Below, piece by piece: positions 23,179-35,829 of a DNA stretch of 64,000 nucleotides; the stretch's first letter is position 1; each line of letters starts with the position of its first letter. The DNA is from Dillenia suffruticosa. Its lineage: Eukaryota; Streptophyta; Magnoliopsida; Dilleniales; Dilleniaceae. Under the pieces are notes generated by a model. It made no database searches. It worked only from the letters and a program-made list of their open reading frames with translations, and was not told the origin of the DNA. The position numbers and the translations under genes were made by a program. The stretch lies in NCBI GenBank assembly GCA_033439265.1, contig JAVTVX010000001.1:1257501-1321500 (forward strand). Direction: 5' to 3'.

Positions 23179-26100
23179 TCACTGACCATCTGACTTGCCT
23201 GCTCGATTCTGGCTCCATGCACCTATCCCAGCTTTCCGCTCTCCTCGCTTTCTTTTGTTCTTCGGGAATTGGAGTTCTGAGGATAAATGTGAAGTAAGGG
23301 TTGAGGGCACCAGAACAGCTTTTCCCTTGATGTCAGGAGCTGGCAATGGACCCTGAGGAGAATCAGTATTCTCTTTCTCATCCTTCGGTGGCTCCTGTGA
23401 CTTCTCCGGGCGTTGATTGCTTATTGCACTGAAAACATTGTCCTCTCCTTCAGCAGCCTTATCAAGCACAAGGGTGTTATCAACAATCTGCAGTTATAAA
23501 AGATAGCAAATTTTTCGGTCAATAAATCCATTCTAAGTATCAGGGTGCTCAGTTGAAAAATACGCCGCCGATGTGGGATCCCTGGCAGAGTGAGTCAGTG
23601 TGGTTCTAGCTTAACCTGAGAATTCAAGTGAATGGACAGCATAGCATGCCACAGTAGTCAATAAAAATTACATGAACTCTGGATCGCAGGTTTTATAATC
23701 GAACTGATCAAATCTGGCTATTCAGTATAATCGATTTTAAGAACTGAAAATTTACAAAGAAAAAAATGAAAATGATAAAATAGAAGCAAGGAAGCTTCTA
23801 AAATGAGAGCCCAAAAAGCAACATGGTAGAACTATCCTAGTTCTCAATTTTCCACATGCTTCTAAATCAATTATTTCACAAATTTCATCAGTTTCATGTG
23901 CATTTCAAATAAACCTTGGTATTTTAGCATTGGAAGCAGCATTTTCCTAATCATGCAAAATATGACAAACTGATACTGACAACAGAAATATGCATCAATA
24001 TTGATGGAATTAATGCCCACGTGGGGGCATTTTTCCATGTATGGAAAATGGGAATTATCCCACTTTCCATATCTCCAAAAATGTAACCGAGGTGATTTGA
24101 ATCTCCTTCCTTTTATGGTTATGGGAGAATAAGGAAACTAGGGAAAGACCCTAGAGATCACACGATTGCACACCATTGTGGGTGACGGCACAAGAAAGAA
24201 ACAAATATCTCCTTGTGAGGGCTAGAGAAAAAAAAAAAAATTCTGCGTAGAGAATTTTTGCCGTCTTCGTCACCGTATTTGGATTGCGGTGTTGTGGTAC
24301 AGTGGTGATAGTTCGATTTTCGTGGCTATCATCCCGACGGTGAGGTCGTTCGATCAAGACTCGTGGTTCCCCGGATTTTCTGTGATCTGCTCATTGAAAT
24401 ATGCCCAAAAAATCTAGAGTTTTATGATTCCAAAAATTTTGTCACGCTTCTGCATGTGTATGTGCATATAAATCCAACAAATATAGTTTACGCTTTCAAG
24501 TCGTGTTTGGCTTGCAAAAGCATGGTAAATGTAATGATGATTTGATGGTCATTATAAAAAACTGGCTGTAGAAATATCAGAACATGTGAAACCAAAAAAG
24601 AGAATGAAGCCTTGCCTGTTCACATGAATCCAAAAGTATTGGTTGGTGCAAAGAGACATCAGTGGCTGACAAAAGTCCCACCGTGCTTTCAACTACATCT
24701 GGAACAGTTATTGCATCTTGATACCTTGGCATGTTGTCCTCTTGCACAAGGAGGTTTTTATTAATATGTTCTGGTACAAGAGGAAGTAATGGAAGTAGAC
24801 CCTCCCCAGTGGTTGTGTCTCCATTGCCATCCAACAGAATGGGACTATGAATTGAATTCATCTCTCCATCAGAGGTTGATGAAAGGCTCAAGTTGTCCAC
24901 CTGAGAAAGGCTCCACACATCCTCTGGTGTAACCATTTCAAGCTGAGACCTCAACCTACAAACACGAGCTTGTGCAATTTCTGTCTTCCAAAGCATTGTC
25001 TCCCAGTTAGAATCATCAGCCAGAGGCTCTTTCAATGTCAAATTATCATCAACATTAGATTCTTCATTTCCCTTAATGTTTTGCTTTGATAAACCTACTT
25101 TCCATGATCAAGAATAAATTTAAAAGAAAAAAGAAATCACGACCAACCTTCAAAGGGAAAAATTAATAAATAAACCTCATGTCAATGATAAAAAATAAAC
25201 GCATTTAAAGAAAACAGCTCAATATATAACACCAATTTGTCATGCTATCAGAAACTGAAGAATGATGGTCCACATTTGAAGAACCATGCTAATCACTGGC
25301 AAGCGGAAGCAGTAGCTACTGTAGGCAAGGGCATTCATGTTGAATACACCACATGGCACAAGCACATCCATTTTTATTACTGTTTAAATACCATATAGTT
25401 CTTGGATACTCAAAGGATACTTCAGATAAACCTTTTCTTGAGGCGGTTTACAGTACCACATATATCAACTCTTCAATACTTTCCCCTGTCGGCCCTCAAA
25501 TTCCTGAATATCAGATTTCGTAGAGTCCCAATGTTGTGCAAGTAGATGCAGAATCAAGGAAAATATGTAAAAGGATTTCAATAGACAAATTGGTATGATC
25601 TTTTCGTAGTAAGCACTAGGAATTCCAGTTCTACAGATCCCTCTTGCACATTTTCAAGAAATTGTCATATTACTTTTAGGAACAAAAGTTTCATATGGTG
25701 CTATTGTTAGAAATTTCATTGCAGTATTTACCATACAAGACAAACCTCATTGAGCATAACTTTTGAAATTCTTGAATTGCTTATCTGATAACTTAAGGTC
25801 CAATGAGGGCAACGATGCTTATATTTCTTCATAAAAATGAATGCAGTGGAATGGTGTTGTGGTCCGCTGGGATGCAATGCTTGTTTGGTCAAAGGATGGA
25901 ATGTCTTGCCATGACATTCTCACCATCATGTTTGCTTACAAAATGAGTTAGTCCATTTAAGGAAGAGTGTTTTCTAAAACAATATTAACTAAATATTTTG
26001 TAGAAGACTAAAAGATAGGTTAAATAAAGCTTTTGAAATGCAAGTAACAAAAGTAACCATGTTTTGAACTTATCTATAGAAATAATAAAGCATGTCCTTC

Positions 26101-29100
26101 CTCTGTATTCAGGTCAATTTTGAAATGGATTATTATTGAAATACATGATAAATACTTAGTATACTTTTCATAATAGTAAATTTGAGATCCTGTATGCCAA
26201 ATTTGATCCATGGGTTGATCAAGTGCATATGCAAAGACTCCGGAATCTTGATATACTCAGGCACTCGCTCTCTTTCTTTGAGCCATATTTCAGACTGTTG
26301 ACATTTTTGACAGTGCAACTGTCTCAAATATCTAAAGCTTTCCTCAGTTGACAACTACCTATTATTAAGGAACCTTTCAAGGTTAAAAAGAAGATCATTT
26401 ACAAAGATGAGCATTTAAGGAATCTGGAAGCCTGGGGATATTAAAATAATTAAAAAAAAAAACAAAAAGAACAAAATAGACACACAGCAACAACAACCAC
26501 CTCGTACTCCATAAAAAGGGGAAAAAATTCTCCAACAAAATCTAGAAGTCCCGAAGAGGTTTCTCTAATCCACTTTTATTATTGTACTCCCCCCATCCTT
26601 ATCAGAAATTAGTAAACGGCATATAGTTTTCTTCCCAACTGTGGGGGTGGGGGGGGTGGGGTGAAGGTCTGTTATTCCTCCTTTGCCAAAACCACCATCA
26701 CCAATACTCCCTACAATCGAGAAAGCAGGATGCCAGAACGTTCTTGTCTAGTCACATCTCAAAAAATGCTGTTGCTAGTCTTAGGATTTCTTGTGAAAGA
26801 GAACATCTATACACTATAGACTGCATGGTTTGTAACTTACTAACTCCTATAGTGCTTGGGATCCCAGAATGTTCTTGTCTAGTCACAGGTCAAAAGAATG
26901 TGGTTGTTAGTCTTAGGAGTTCTTCTGCAAAGAGAACATCTATCCACTATGCACTGCAAGTTTGTAATTTACTAACAGTAAGATTCACTCCTTTGCTGCT
27001 TCGGGGGTAAAGTTTAGAAGGATTTCTTCTTTCCCATGCTCCATGCCTATTGGACATATAGGGGTGGCTCTTCCATCTGTACCCCTTTACTTTGGAGTGT
27101 TTCAACTTCTCTTCCCTAAGATCATCCATGACAGAAAAATCTCTATCATCTTAAGAGAGAGAAGCTTCTCATTCTCCAATCATAAGCATTTCTAGTAAAA
27201 GGCAAGCATAAAAGCACTCCTCAAACTAGCTCTCCTCCAGCAGGCAAGCGGATTAACTTCTGGAAATTAATCAGTCAAGGAAAGTAAGCAACATAATATA
27301 TCCACACTCCCCTTACTAGATGAAAACGTTGAAATTGCCATTATTCATTCTGATATTTCCTAGTTTGATCCCCATTAGCTCCTTACCCTTCTTTGAACCC
27401 ATACATAAGCTAATGTAGGTCTGGAAATTTTGCAGGCTCATCTTAGGACCTATGAGACTACCTAAATTAACCCTCCAGTGAATCCTTCCAAAATCTAAAA
27501 AGAAACCGCAGGTAGAATCTGTCCTTTCATCTTTTCCCAATCATTTGAAAAGGAAAAGCAGCTAAACATGATGCCCATTACTGACATGTCCATAGTAAGA
27601 GGTCACTCAATCCTTGTTTGTCTCCCTTTTTTATTATTAGGGGTCAAGATTCAATTGAAGAAGCTTACTTTAAATGATGTGTGTGTCTAGCTCCTTATCC
27701 AAGGAATGACGCCTATCTTTTTCCCCCAAGCATGCACTCCCCAACTTTAAACATAATTTTGCTGACAAATTTTCTAACGACTGCAATACTCCTCTTCACT
27801 TGCAAGATCTTAAACATCTATTCCATTCTTAATTCTTCTGAGTAATTTCAACTTCTTAGCCAACACCAAACTAGCTTTCCCTGCTTCACTAGCTCCTAGG
27901 ACCACTATGAAAACCAACGACCCACATAAAGAAATTTATTGCAATGAAAACATCCCATACCACTATCAGAAGGGCAGATCACCAATAGCACTTTCTTTCC
28001 CTAGAAACATACTTCTAAGAGCTCTTTCGTCAAAGATAACTACCATTAACATAGAATAAGATTGAAATCTCCATGTTCACCTAACCTTACCAAATAATAT
28101 GCAATTTTTGTCAAGAATACATGTTATTTTTCTCTTGGATAAACTCATGACATAATATTTTTATCCCAACAATACTGGGCATGTGGCTAAAAATGCTGGA
28201 AGCACATGGAAGACAAAGTTGAACATTTGCAGATGAGCTAACAAAATTAAAGTGTATAAGATTGAAATCTCCATGTTCACCTAACCTTACCAAATAATAT
28301 GCAATTTTTGTCAAGAATACATGTTATTTTTCTCTTGGATAAACTCATGACATAATATTTTTATCCCAACAATACTGGGCATGTGGCTAAAAATGCTGGA
28401 AGCACATGGAAGACAAAGTTGAACATTTGCAGATGAGCTAACAAAATTAAAGTGTATACTAGGGCTTGGTTCAACTATTTCTGCCACTTTACATTTGGCT
28501 ATAACAGAACATATAGGACAAAATTTGATGTGTTCATCCATGTTAGCCTTGTGGTCATTAGTAAACGTGCTTATTGAGACCATTTCCAACTAAACAACCA
28601 GCTAAGGAAGTAAATTGAATATGCCATATTTTCTGACTTTAACACAGACCATCTGATAAGTAGTGACATCACAGAAATGCAGCAGAACCTGTTACCTGAG
28701 TTCCCACAGTCAACAGCACTAGAAGCTCCATCTGGAACAGAACTCTTATTTTCTGCAACATATCAGAGAGCAGAATCAGAGAGAAAGGACAAAAAGAAAA
28801 CCAAGACCATGCCACCAAGGAAAGGGGAAGAACTTCTACCAAAATAGGAAAAGATTTCGTGTTGCGAAAAATATGTAGCAACATCAGTTGTCTCTTCAAC
28901 TCTCTTTCTTCTTCTCCTCCTCATGGCCTTCCTTTTTTGATTATGACCCCAAAATGGCAGTGACTTTGAACCAACATGTTCTGAAGAATAGTGATTTAAC
29001 TCCTGCTCATTGTAATCATATGCCGCAAGTTCCCTGGCATATTTAGCTGCTTGAGACTCTATTTGTTTGATTTTCAGCTCCAGCCATTGGCACCGCCACA

Positions 29101-30368
29101 TTAAAGGGCGAATAAAGTTCCTCCAATGTTTTGTCAACTTCCTCTTCCTAAAGAGTTAACAAGACATTCAGAATAGTAGACTCTAGATTTAAGGGCTTAT
29201 GATCTCAGTCTATTGGAACCTACACATGAACAAACCACTTAAAGGGGTTCACCAATTATAAACATAAGAAAAGTTTTAGAACCTTGATTCCAAATTCTCA
29301 TCTCAATTATTACCCAAATCACAGATTTCTCCCATATCCTCCTAATGTCTGTGAGAAAGTAGACTGTAACAACACATTAAGCATTTGAATTGCAACCTGA
29401 CCCATATTTGTACTGTATGAAGAACTTAAATCTTCATAATCTTGAGTTGTTTCAGAACGGTTGAGGGTATTTATTAGGACTTATATTGAAGCTAGATTTA
29501 TGTATGATGAAGTTAAGAGAGAGAGTCAAGAGGGTGTTTAGTGAGAATTGTTTTGTTGTTCTCAGCTTTCTTTTGTAATTAAGAAAGGTGGAAGGTGCAT
29601 AGTGGGGGTTGTATTAAGCTAAATCTACGCATGAAGATGTTAAGAGAGAGATAATCAAAATAGCTAGATTGTAGATAATCTTCTTGGGAGGCTGTTTGGA
29701 AGACCAAGAAGGGTAAAGTTATTATGAATAGGCGTTTCCTTTGGAAGGGGATACAAAATTGACCCACAGATTAGATGAGTAGACTAGGAAATTTGATGTT
29801 CTCTGTAGAGATTTCAGAAACATCTACAAAATGGTTCGGAATTACAATCATACTACTGGACTTCACAATGCACAAAAAGAGACTTGAAATCCAATCTTGC
29901 ATCTAAAGATAGTAAAGCAAGCAATTTGAAGGGTTCATATATCTAATCTTACCGGGGCCGAAACTCGTTGCTGTGTCCATCAAATGGTGGTCGTAAGCAA
30001 AGGTCGTTACATAATTGAGACTCCACTTCTGCATCACTAAATCCAGTCTCAGCTCCTGAATTGGTATCACCAAATGAGCTGGAGTAGTCAGTAGCATCAG
30101 GGTCCTCGGCTTTCTCAAACCCGAAGTTACTAGCATCTCCACTTTCCTCGATATCAACTTCAGCATCTGTGTCGCATTCAGAAGCATCCTTTTTAACATC
30201 CAATATGGCTTCATTTTCAAAAACATCTTTTAAGGTACTCATGCATTCTAAATCCATGTTATCTATATCTGCTGAGAAACTCCCATCCTCTTCATCAGCT
30301 GCAAGCTTTGGCATGGATTCTGGAGCAAGTCTTGGATCCACATCTTTCAATACTTGGGCAGAAGCCAT
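23179..30368 (-). CDS. Conserved plant protein of unknown function, probably nuclear, 522 residues
   Basis: Coding exons on the minus strand: 29953-30368 (start MASAQVLKDVDP), 28840-29147, 28696-28752, 24616-25094 and 23179-23487 (stop). They join in frame to 1569 bases including stop. Residues 1-138 are acidic, Asp/Glu/Ser-rich. Residues 139-190 hold the most distinctive block, KHWRNFIRPLMWRCQWLELK, then a helical SQAAKYAREL stretch. Residues about 211-222 form a strong basic cluster (KRKAMRRRRRKR), followed by ETTDVATYFSQHEIFSYFE. The C-terminal exon ends with a second basic cluster (FPKNKRKRGERKAG) after a Pro/Lys/Glu-rich region. The two basic clusters suggest nuclear import, by inference. 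Junctions are GT-AG except intron 4, whose donor is AG|GCAAGG. I believe this belongs to a plant family with no assigned function. Intron 3 (3.6 kb) contains two local tandem duplications. Confidence 0.85.
24000..24410 (+). mobile_element. Possible solo LTR inside intron 4 of the unknown-function gene
   Basis: The composition changes abruptly here. The stretch begins tgatggaattaatgcccacg and contains a tcttcgtcaccgtatttgg / ggtgatagttcgatt segment resembling the R-U5 part of plant LTRs. I could not fix the end or find a 5-bp target duplication. Confidence 0.3.
26737..26985. repeat. Diverged tandem duplication, period 131 bp
   Basis: The block starting ttcttgtctagtcaca at 26741 recurs at 26872, with gtcttaggattt / gtcttaggagtt and agagaacatctat shared further along. 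It lies inside intron 3 of the minus-strand gene. Several substitutions separate the two copies. Confidence 0.85.
28056..28458. repeat. Essentially perfect tandem duplication, period 200 bp
   Basis: The segment beginning ataagattgaaatctcc at 28056 repeats exactly 200 bp later, and I found no mismatch between the two copies by eye. It lies in intron 3 of the minus-strand gene, about 240 bp downstream of a splice acceptor-exon unit on the other side. Either a very recent duplication or an assembly artefact. Confidence 0.92.
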
Positions 30369-30404
30369 GGAGAAATTTTGGCCAAAGCCGCTTTTTGTTT
30401 CATG

Positions 30405-32212
30405 ACTAGAAAGCGAATGAAAAGAGCCTATCGTTAGCCAGCATATTAGCAAAACAGATGGGGCTCTGTAAGACCATTTATCAAATAGAAAACTAAGCAA
30501 AATTCTTTCCAAATTGAAAATACAGCAATATTGTAATCCGTAATCAAAGAAGATCACTGAAAGAAATAACAAGACTAATACCATTTCCTCATACTGAGTT
30601 CTAATATTGCTATGAGAAATATATGATGCGACAGAGGAACATCATATAAAGGAGAAACATAAGAAAAGAATATTTCACACCCCATTTATTGCATCTTCTG
30701 ATTAAAGAAACTAATAAAACAAAAGGGTGAAAATAATATATATAAATATGGGAATGCTCAAAAATCTGAAACAACTCGATCACTAAGATATGTAAACCAA
30801 ACTAATGTCTAGAAATGACAAACAACTGGAGACTTGATATCATGACTTGGAAGACCATGATTACGAATATGTGAAATCCCTAGCCTTGAAATGAAATACA
30901 GAAAGAAAGGAAAAAAAAAAAAAAAGACACACAAGCACGCACACATGGACAAGGCAATTGAGCTAACTACAAGCCAGAAAAAGAATGTCAGGAAGTCCAT
31001 AACAGCATTTATAATTAAATAAATTTTTAAACAAAAAAAAAAATCAATGGTACACACATCTCCCAATTGAGTTAAGCAGGCACACTATTGTTGACACTGT
31101 TATAGCCCGACTGCAGTTAGCACCTTTACAAGAAAACAAGAATATTTATTCTAAATAATTCTGAGCTTAGGCATTTATCTAAAGGCTAAAAGCTACAGAC
31201 ATCCATCTATCACCCTTCCTTTTTGCTGGTAAATTGTTGGTGTGGAAACATTACAAGGAAAGAGTACCATAGACCATATAAATCATTTTCCTTTTAAAAA
31301 GAACATCAAACCACACATTTCCTTAATTACAACCGAGAATAATTTTTATTGGAGTATTCTCTAAATTGTTACTCTTCTGCTACACATGTCCTTAAATTAC
31401 ACAATGACATAAAAATAATAATCATATTCAGAATAACCTACACTGGCTTCTGCTAATAAAAAAAAGAAGCATTCTTTTCTATATATCATCATTTTTTTTT
31501 TCTCTAGAATCTTTTACCTCAGCTTCTGGAATAGCAACGTAATATTATTAGAACCTCGAACACAAAAATTCAAAGCATTGCATAATGTGATACAATCATA
31601 ATCATTTCACTAAATTAGTAAGTCATTAGACATGACTTGCAGAAGCTAATCACTACCCATTGCATCTGTAAAAGCAACCTTAAAAGAACAATCATCACGC
31701 ATATGCCCTATTCCCATAATGTAGAACCCAAAATGCAGAATCACTTAAACTGCTTTGTACTTAAAGAATTTGAGCATAATTTTATATCTACGAAGCAGGA
31801 GAACATCTGGGTGTGCATATTTATATTCTTCCGGTACTAAAAATCGCATAAAATCATTCAATGCAAGTGAAAGCTATCCTCTAATTTTGTTCAATCAAAC
31901 AAAACATCCCAATTCTTTGGGCCATACAGAGGTCTGATACGTACAAGACATTAAAAAGTCAACTAAGAGAGATAGAGAGACAGAGAGAAATCACAATAGC
32001 AGCAACAAGAACAAGAACATGAACATGAACAACTGAAGGAAGAAACATAGAAAAAGAAAAGCAAACATGGGAAAAGATCAGACAACAGAAAAACATAAAA
32101 CAAAGAAAACCCATTTGGAAATACAAAGAATTGGAAAAGAAAACGCCAAAATTTGGAGGAAAAGAAAAAAAAAAAAAAAAAAACAAACAATGGAGTTTGA
32201 AGTACTAACTAC
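30405..32212 (-). other. Presumed leader intron of the unknown-function gene
   Basis: Upstream of the start codon a clear acceptor (ctttctag, minus strand) sits at about 30406-30413, and a donor-like gtagttag lies at 32205-32212. A ~1.8-kb intron in the 5' leader would join the non-coding first exon to the coding exon. The exact junctions are my inference. Confidence 0.45.
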
Positions 32213-32395
32213 ACAGTGATGCAGACAAGCAAAGCTCTGTAATTTCGATCCAAAGTGAAGAGAAACCCAATTCAGATGCTTGAGATGAGAGAGAAAGTGA
32301 AGAGAGAGAGAGTGAGAGGAAACGGCAGCGAAGACGATGTTGCTAGAGAAGAGAGAGAGGGAGAGTTTTGCTAGCGAGGACATGAACACCGTTGT
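32213..32395 (-). other. Probable non-coding first exon of the unknown-function gene
   Basis: Minus-strand sequence rich in CT/TC pyrimidine runs, typical of a plant 5' leader. A tatatt word lies just upstream at about 32413-32418 and may be the TATA region. No long open frame, as expected. Confidence 0.4.
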
Positions 32396-32419
32396 ATTTG
32401 TGTAGTTGGCAATATATCG

Positions 32420-34616
32420 AGTGTGACCCTAAAGAGGCCCATGTCTTGAATTCCTTCCCGCTTTTTATTTTTTATTTTTATTTTTTTTACTCTTTTTTTA
32501 AATATATAATACTAATTTATTTTAAAATGATTTTTCTTTTATTTTTTAAATAAACAAATATAAGACTATGTATCTGACATTTTTACCCTTCATAATAGTA
32601 AAAATCTAAATTCTACTTTTAAAATTTATACTTTTTTATATTACTTAATAGTAAAAATTTTAAGAGTCGTGTCGTTTGAGTTTAAAATTTTTTTGCATAA
32701 AGTAATAACTAAAAACTCAAATGATGTTTTAAAAAAAATAAAACTAAAATTTTCAGGTCTACTAGAAAAATAAACTAAAATTATAAAAAAATGACTTCAC
32801 AAAAAAAAAATCAAAAGTACAAAATACAACTATAATTGACATTTTAACAAAATAAATCTTTCGGAAATATTTAAGTTGGTGTTGATAATCGATGGGTTAA
32901 TCACTTTATTAATTAAGGGAGAGAGAGAAAGATTACTGGTAATTAAGGTTTTTCGATCGATATTTATAATATATCTATTGTGTTTTAACTGATTAGACAC
33001 ACAACAAAATTTTACAAATTTAAAAAACAAAAAATATAAAGCATGAAATATGATTTTCCAATAAAATAATAAAGAAGAGCAAATAAAAATTTACTTTTCG
33101 TTTTGCTTAATTTCCATTAGATATTTTCTTTAGTTAAGGTAGATCATCGGATTAATTGCTTCATTAATTAATGGAGAGCAAGATTATTAATAATTACATT
33201 GTTATCATCGAGATCGATATTTACTATATATCTATTATGTTCTAACCAATCAGATGCAAAGAGGATTTAAGAATTAAATAAACAGAAAATATAAAGTATG
33301 AAACATGATTTCCAATTAAATAATAAGAATCAAATAAAGATTTAAATAGAGATTACTCTTTATCTGTTGTATCGACATTTTCGATCATTCTGTTGAAATC
33401 TGAACAGCACCAAGCCTACACCGATCTCGCCTTGCATAGACAATACGAAATCACGCATAAGATTTTAAATCTAACCTAAGTCGCTCCTTTATCGCTGACT
33501 CGCTCTCATCGGGGAGAGGCAAAGGGCTGTAAGGAGGTCCAAGAGAAGTGAATAAATATAACTAGGGTTTCAACTGTTTTATCCTTCATCAACTACTTTT
33601 GGTAATTACTAAATTTCCCTATAATTTTGAACACCAAAAAAACATATATATAATAATGTCCCTAAACTTAGAGTCAAACACAAATAATGCTCTAAAACTT
33701 AGAAAAGAAAATCCAAATTAAAAACATTCCCTCAACTATTAAAAAATTACAATTTTAGTCCTTCCGTTTAGTGCCTATAAGTATTTGCCGTTACAGTGAC
33801 ATGTGTCGCACGTGATTGTAACAAAAAATAATTTATTTATTATGTTAAAATAATTTATTTTTTATTAGTATTATTTATTTTTTATAATTTTAGTTTTCCC
33901 ATTTCTTCTTTCTATCTTTCCTTTGCACTCTTTTTTTTTATGTACTATTTCTTTCTTGGACACCGTCTGATATCCTAGATTTCGTTCTGACTAATTCAGA
34001 CTGACCATTACAGTGACTCCTTTCGGAGGGCAAGTCTCCTAATGGAGAATATTCCATACACATGAAAGCTTAATATTCCTGATAAGAATCGAATCTCAAT
34101 CATGATTATGAATACTTCATCACACATTCGGTTAAACTAAGTCACCTCGATTTCACGACACTCTTTTCTTCCCTTTCTTTGTCACCTAAGGCTATACCAT
34201 TCTCTCTCACACACTTTAACACCGGTCATTGACTCTACTTCCTCCCTGCTATTCTTTGCGAAATCATCATCTCTATTTCTCCGGTCTCCCATTTTCTTTT
34301 GCTTTTCTTTGATTTCACAATCAAACTACATCGTAAACCTATAACCATCGTCGATTTCAAGCTTCCTTGCCTTAAAATCTACTTCCGACTGGTGTCCACC
34401 ATTAATTACAAGCCTCAAAACTTTTCCACTTACAGTAAATTGAAATTATAGTTCAAAAAGTATTTTTGTTATGATCTCCGAAGATGATTAAAGCTTTAAT
34501 AATCCTAATCGAGCCCCAAACTATGAAATTTCTAGTTTTTGGTCACAACCTTCCTTTTTGTCTACCATTAATTCGATGAAGAGATTCATCCACTATTGTT
34601 CACTCCTACAAAAATC
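32420..34616. other. AT-rich intergenic DNA; no gene
   Basis: Apart from the duplication at 32868-33345 nothing is recognisable. 33960-34160 has a mixed composition that might be an old repeat, but no ends could be defined. Confidence 0.5.
32868..33345. repeat. Diverged tandem duplication, period about 260 bp
   Basis: Two copies share ttcattaattaa / tttattaattaa, the gatcgatattta.ta.tatatctatt block, and aaaatataaag.atgaaa.atgatttcca. Start points are about 32868 and 33125. Many substitutions and indels: an old duplication. Confidence 0.7.
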
Positions 34617-35080
34617 TGTTGGAAAATGGGGTGGGTCTGCCCATGATGGTAGACCCGTCCCAAACACTTTCAAATATTTTGTCTTTTTTTTTTTAAATTT
34701 CAAATGGGGAGAGGATGGTTATTGGAACAACTCCCTCTCTCTCTCTCTCTCTTCTTAAAAAACTCCATTTCCTTTGTAAATGCCAACCACCTCATTTTTC
34801 TTGTACATGAATTTGAAATAAGAGGCACAATACTCTTTTTTTGAGTACGACAAAAGTAAGAAGCCATTTTCGTGTGTGAGTAAAAGAAAGAAATTTTTTT
34901 TTCACATTGTAAATAAAGAGAGGGTTTGAAAAATATCAATCATTGATTTCACCAATGTATTTGGATTGTGAAACATAGAAAGCAATCCTATTTAAGTGAC
35001 ATCTTCTTGAGTAATTTTAACCCTATTTAGATTCGTGAATTTTCGTATATAAAATATGTTTATTGGTTTGTTTTAAAATC
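34617..35080 (+). mobile_element. LTR-like dispersed repeat, copy 1
   Basis: Begins tgttggaaaatgggg and contains a gggtctgccca..atggtagaccc segment, a T-run, and an agaaagcaatcctatttaagtgacat block. The same order of blocks occurs at 39146-39665. TGTTGGAAAA is a common plant LTR start. The right boundary is unclear and no retroelement genes lie between the copies. Confidence 0.45.
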
Positions 35081-35607
35081 TTTTTTAGTTTAGGATGTTT
35101 TTAGTCTCTTTGTTAGGTATTGAAAATGCAAAATGGCAAGAATAATTTTTCAAAATTCATTAATAGCGACTTGAAATTGGTTTAACGGAATACTTTCAAT
35201 TTTATAAAGTAGTATGCCCATAACATGAAAATTAAATTTGTAAAATTTGGCATGCACCCAATGAGTACATTATGTGATTTTTCAAACACTAACCGAAACT
35301 TAATGTATTCGTAACTTTTAAAATATTATATTTCATCATATGAAATTTATATGGTTAGAGTTCTCTCAAAAAATTCTTTTCAATCATATAAAAATTGTAA
35401 AAAATGGTTAACAATTGAGAGATATATAGTCATTCGAAAATGGGATCGTATTGTAAAAAATTTTTGAAATATAGAAGAAGATAAACAATTCTCAATGGCC
35501 ATTCCTACTCCCACTCTCGGCTGAGGCATGTTTAGCCCAAACCCAAGATTAGAGATGTTTGATTTGAAAACTAAGATCACTATTGAATTCAGAGATATCG
35601 AAAATAT

Positions 35608-35745
35608 GGGATAACTAAAATCCTATGGCTTTCTACCACCGAGAAGGAGGCGCGTGGGCCTTACGCGCCAAAATTGGGATAGCTAAAATCCTGTGGCCGT
35701 CTACCGCTGAGAAGGGGGCGCGTGAGCCTCACGTATTGGCAATGG
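35608..35745. repeat. Tandem duplication, period about 69 bp
   Basis: Two copies of ggataactaaaatcctatgg / ggatagctaaaatcctgtgg, each followed by tctaccgc/accgagaagg and ggcgcgtg. Locally GC-richer than the surroundings. Any open frame across it is fortuitous. Confidence 0.8.
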
Positions 35746-35829
35746 CGCATAAGGATGGCCATTTCTTTTTTATTTTTGCACAGCCACTACAGCGGCGCAT
35801 GGGGGCACGTACAAGGTGTGTTTTGGCCG

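Noticed and set aside
29460-29760. Possible LINE or retroelement coding remnant on the plus strand (WEAVWKTKKGKV-like translation)
   Set aside because: Too short, without a diagnostic reverse transcriptase motif, and inside the intron of the minus-strand gene.
31959-32389. Phe- and Ser-rich minus-strand frames
   Set aside because: Low-complexity translation of A-rich and GA-rich leader and intron sequence; they conflict with the spliced gene model.
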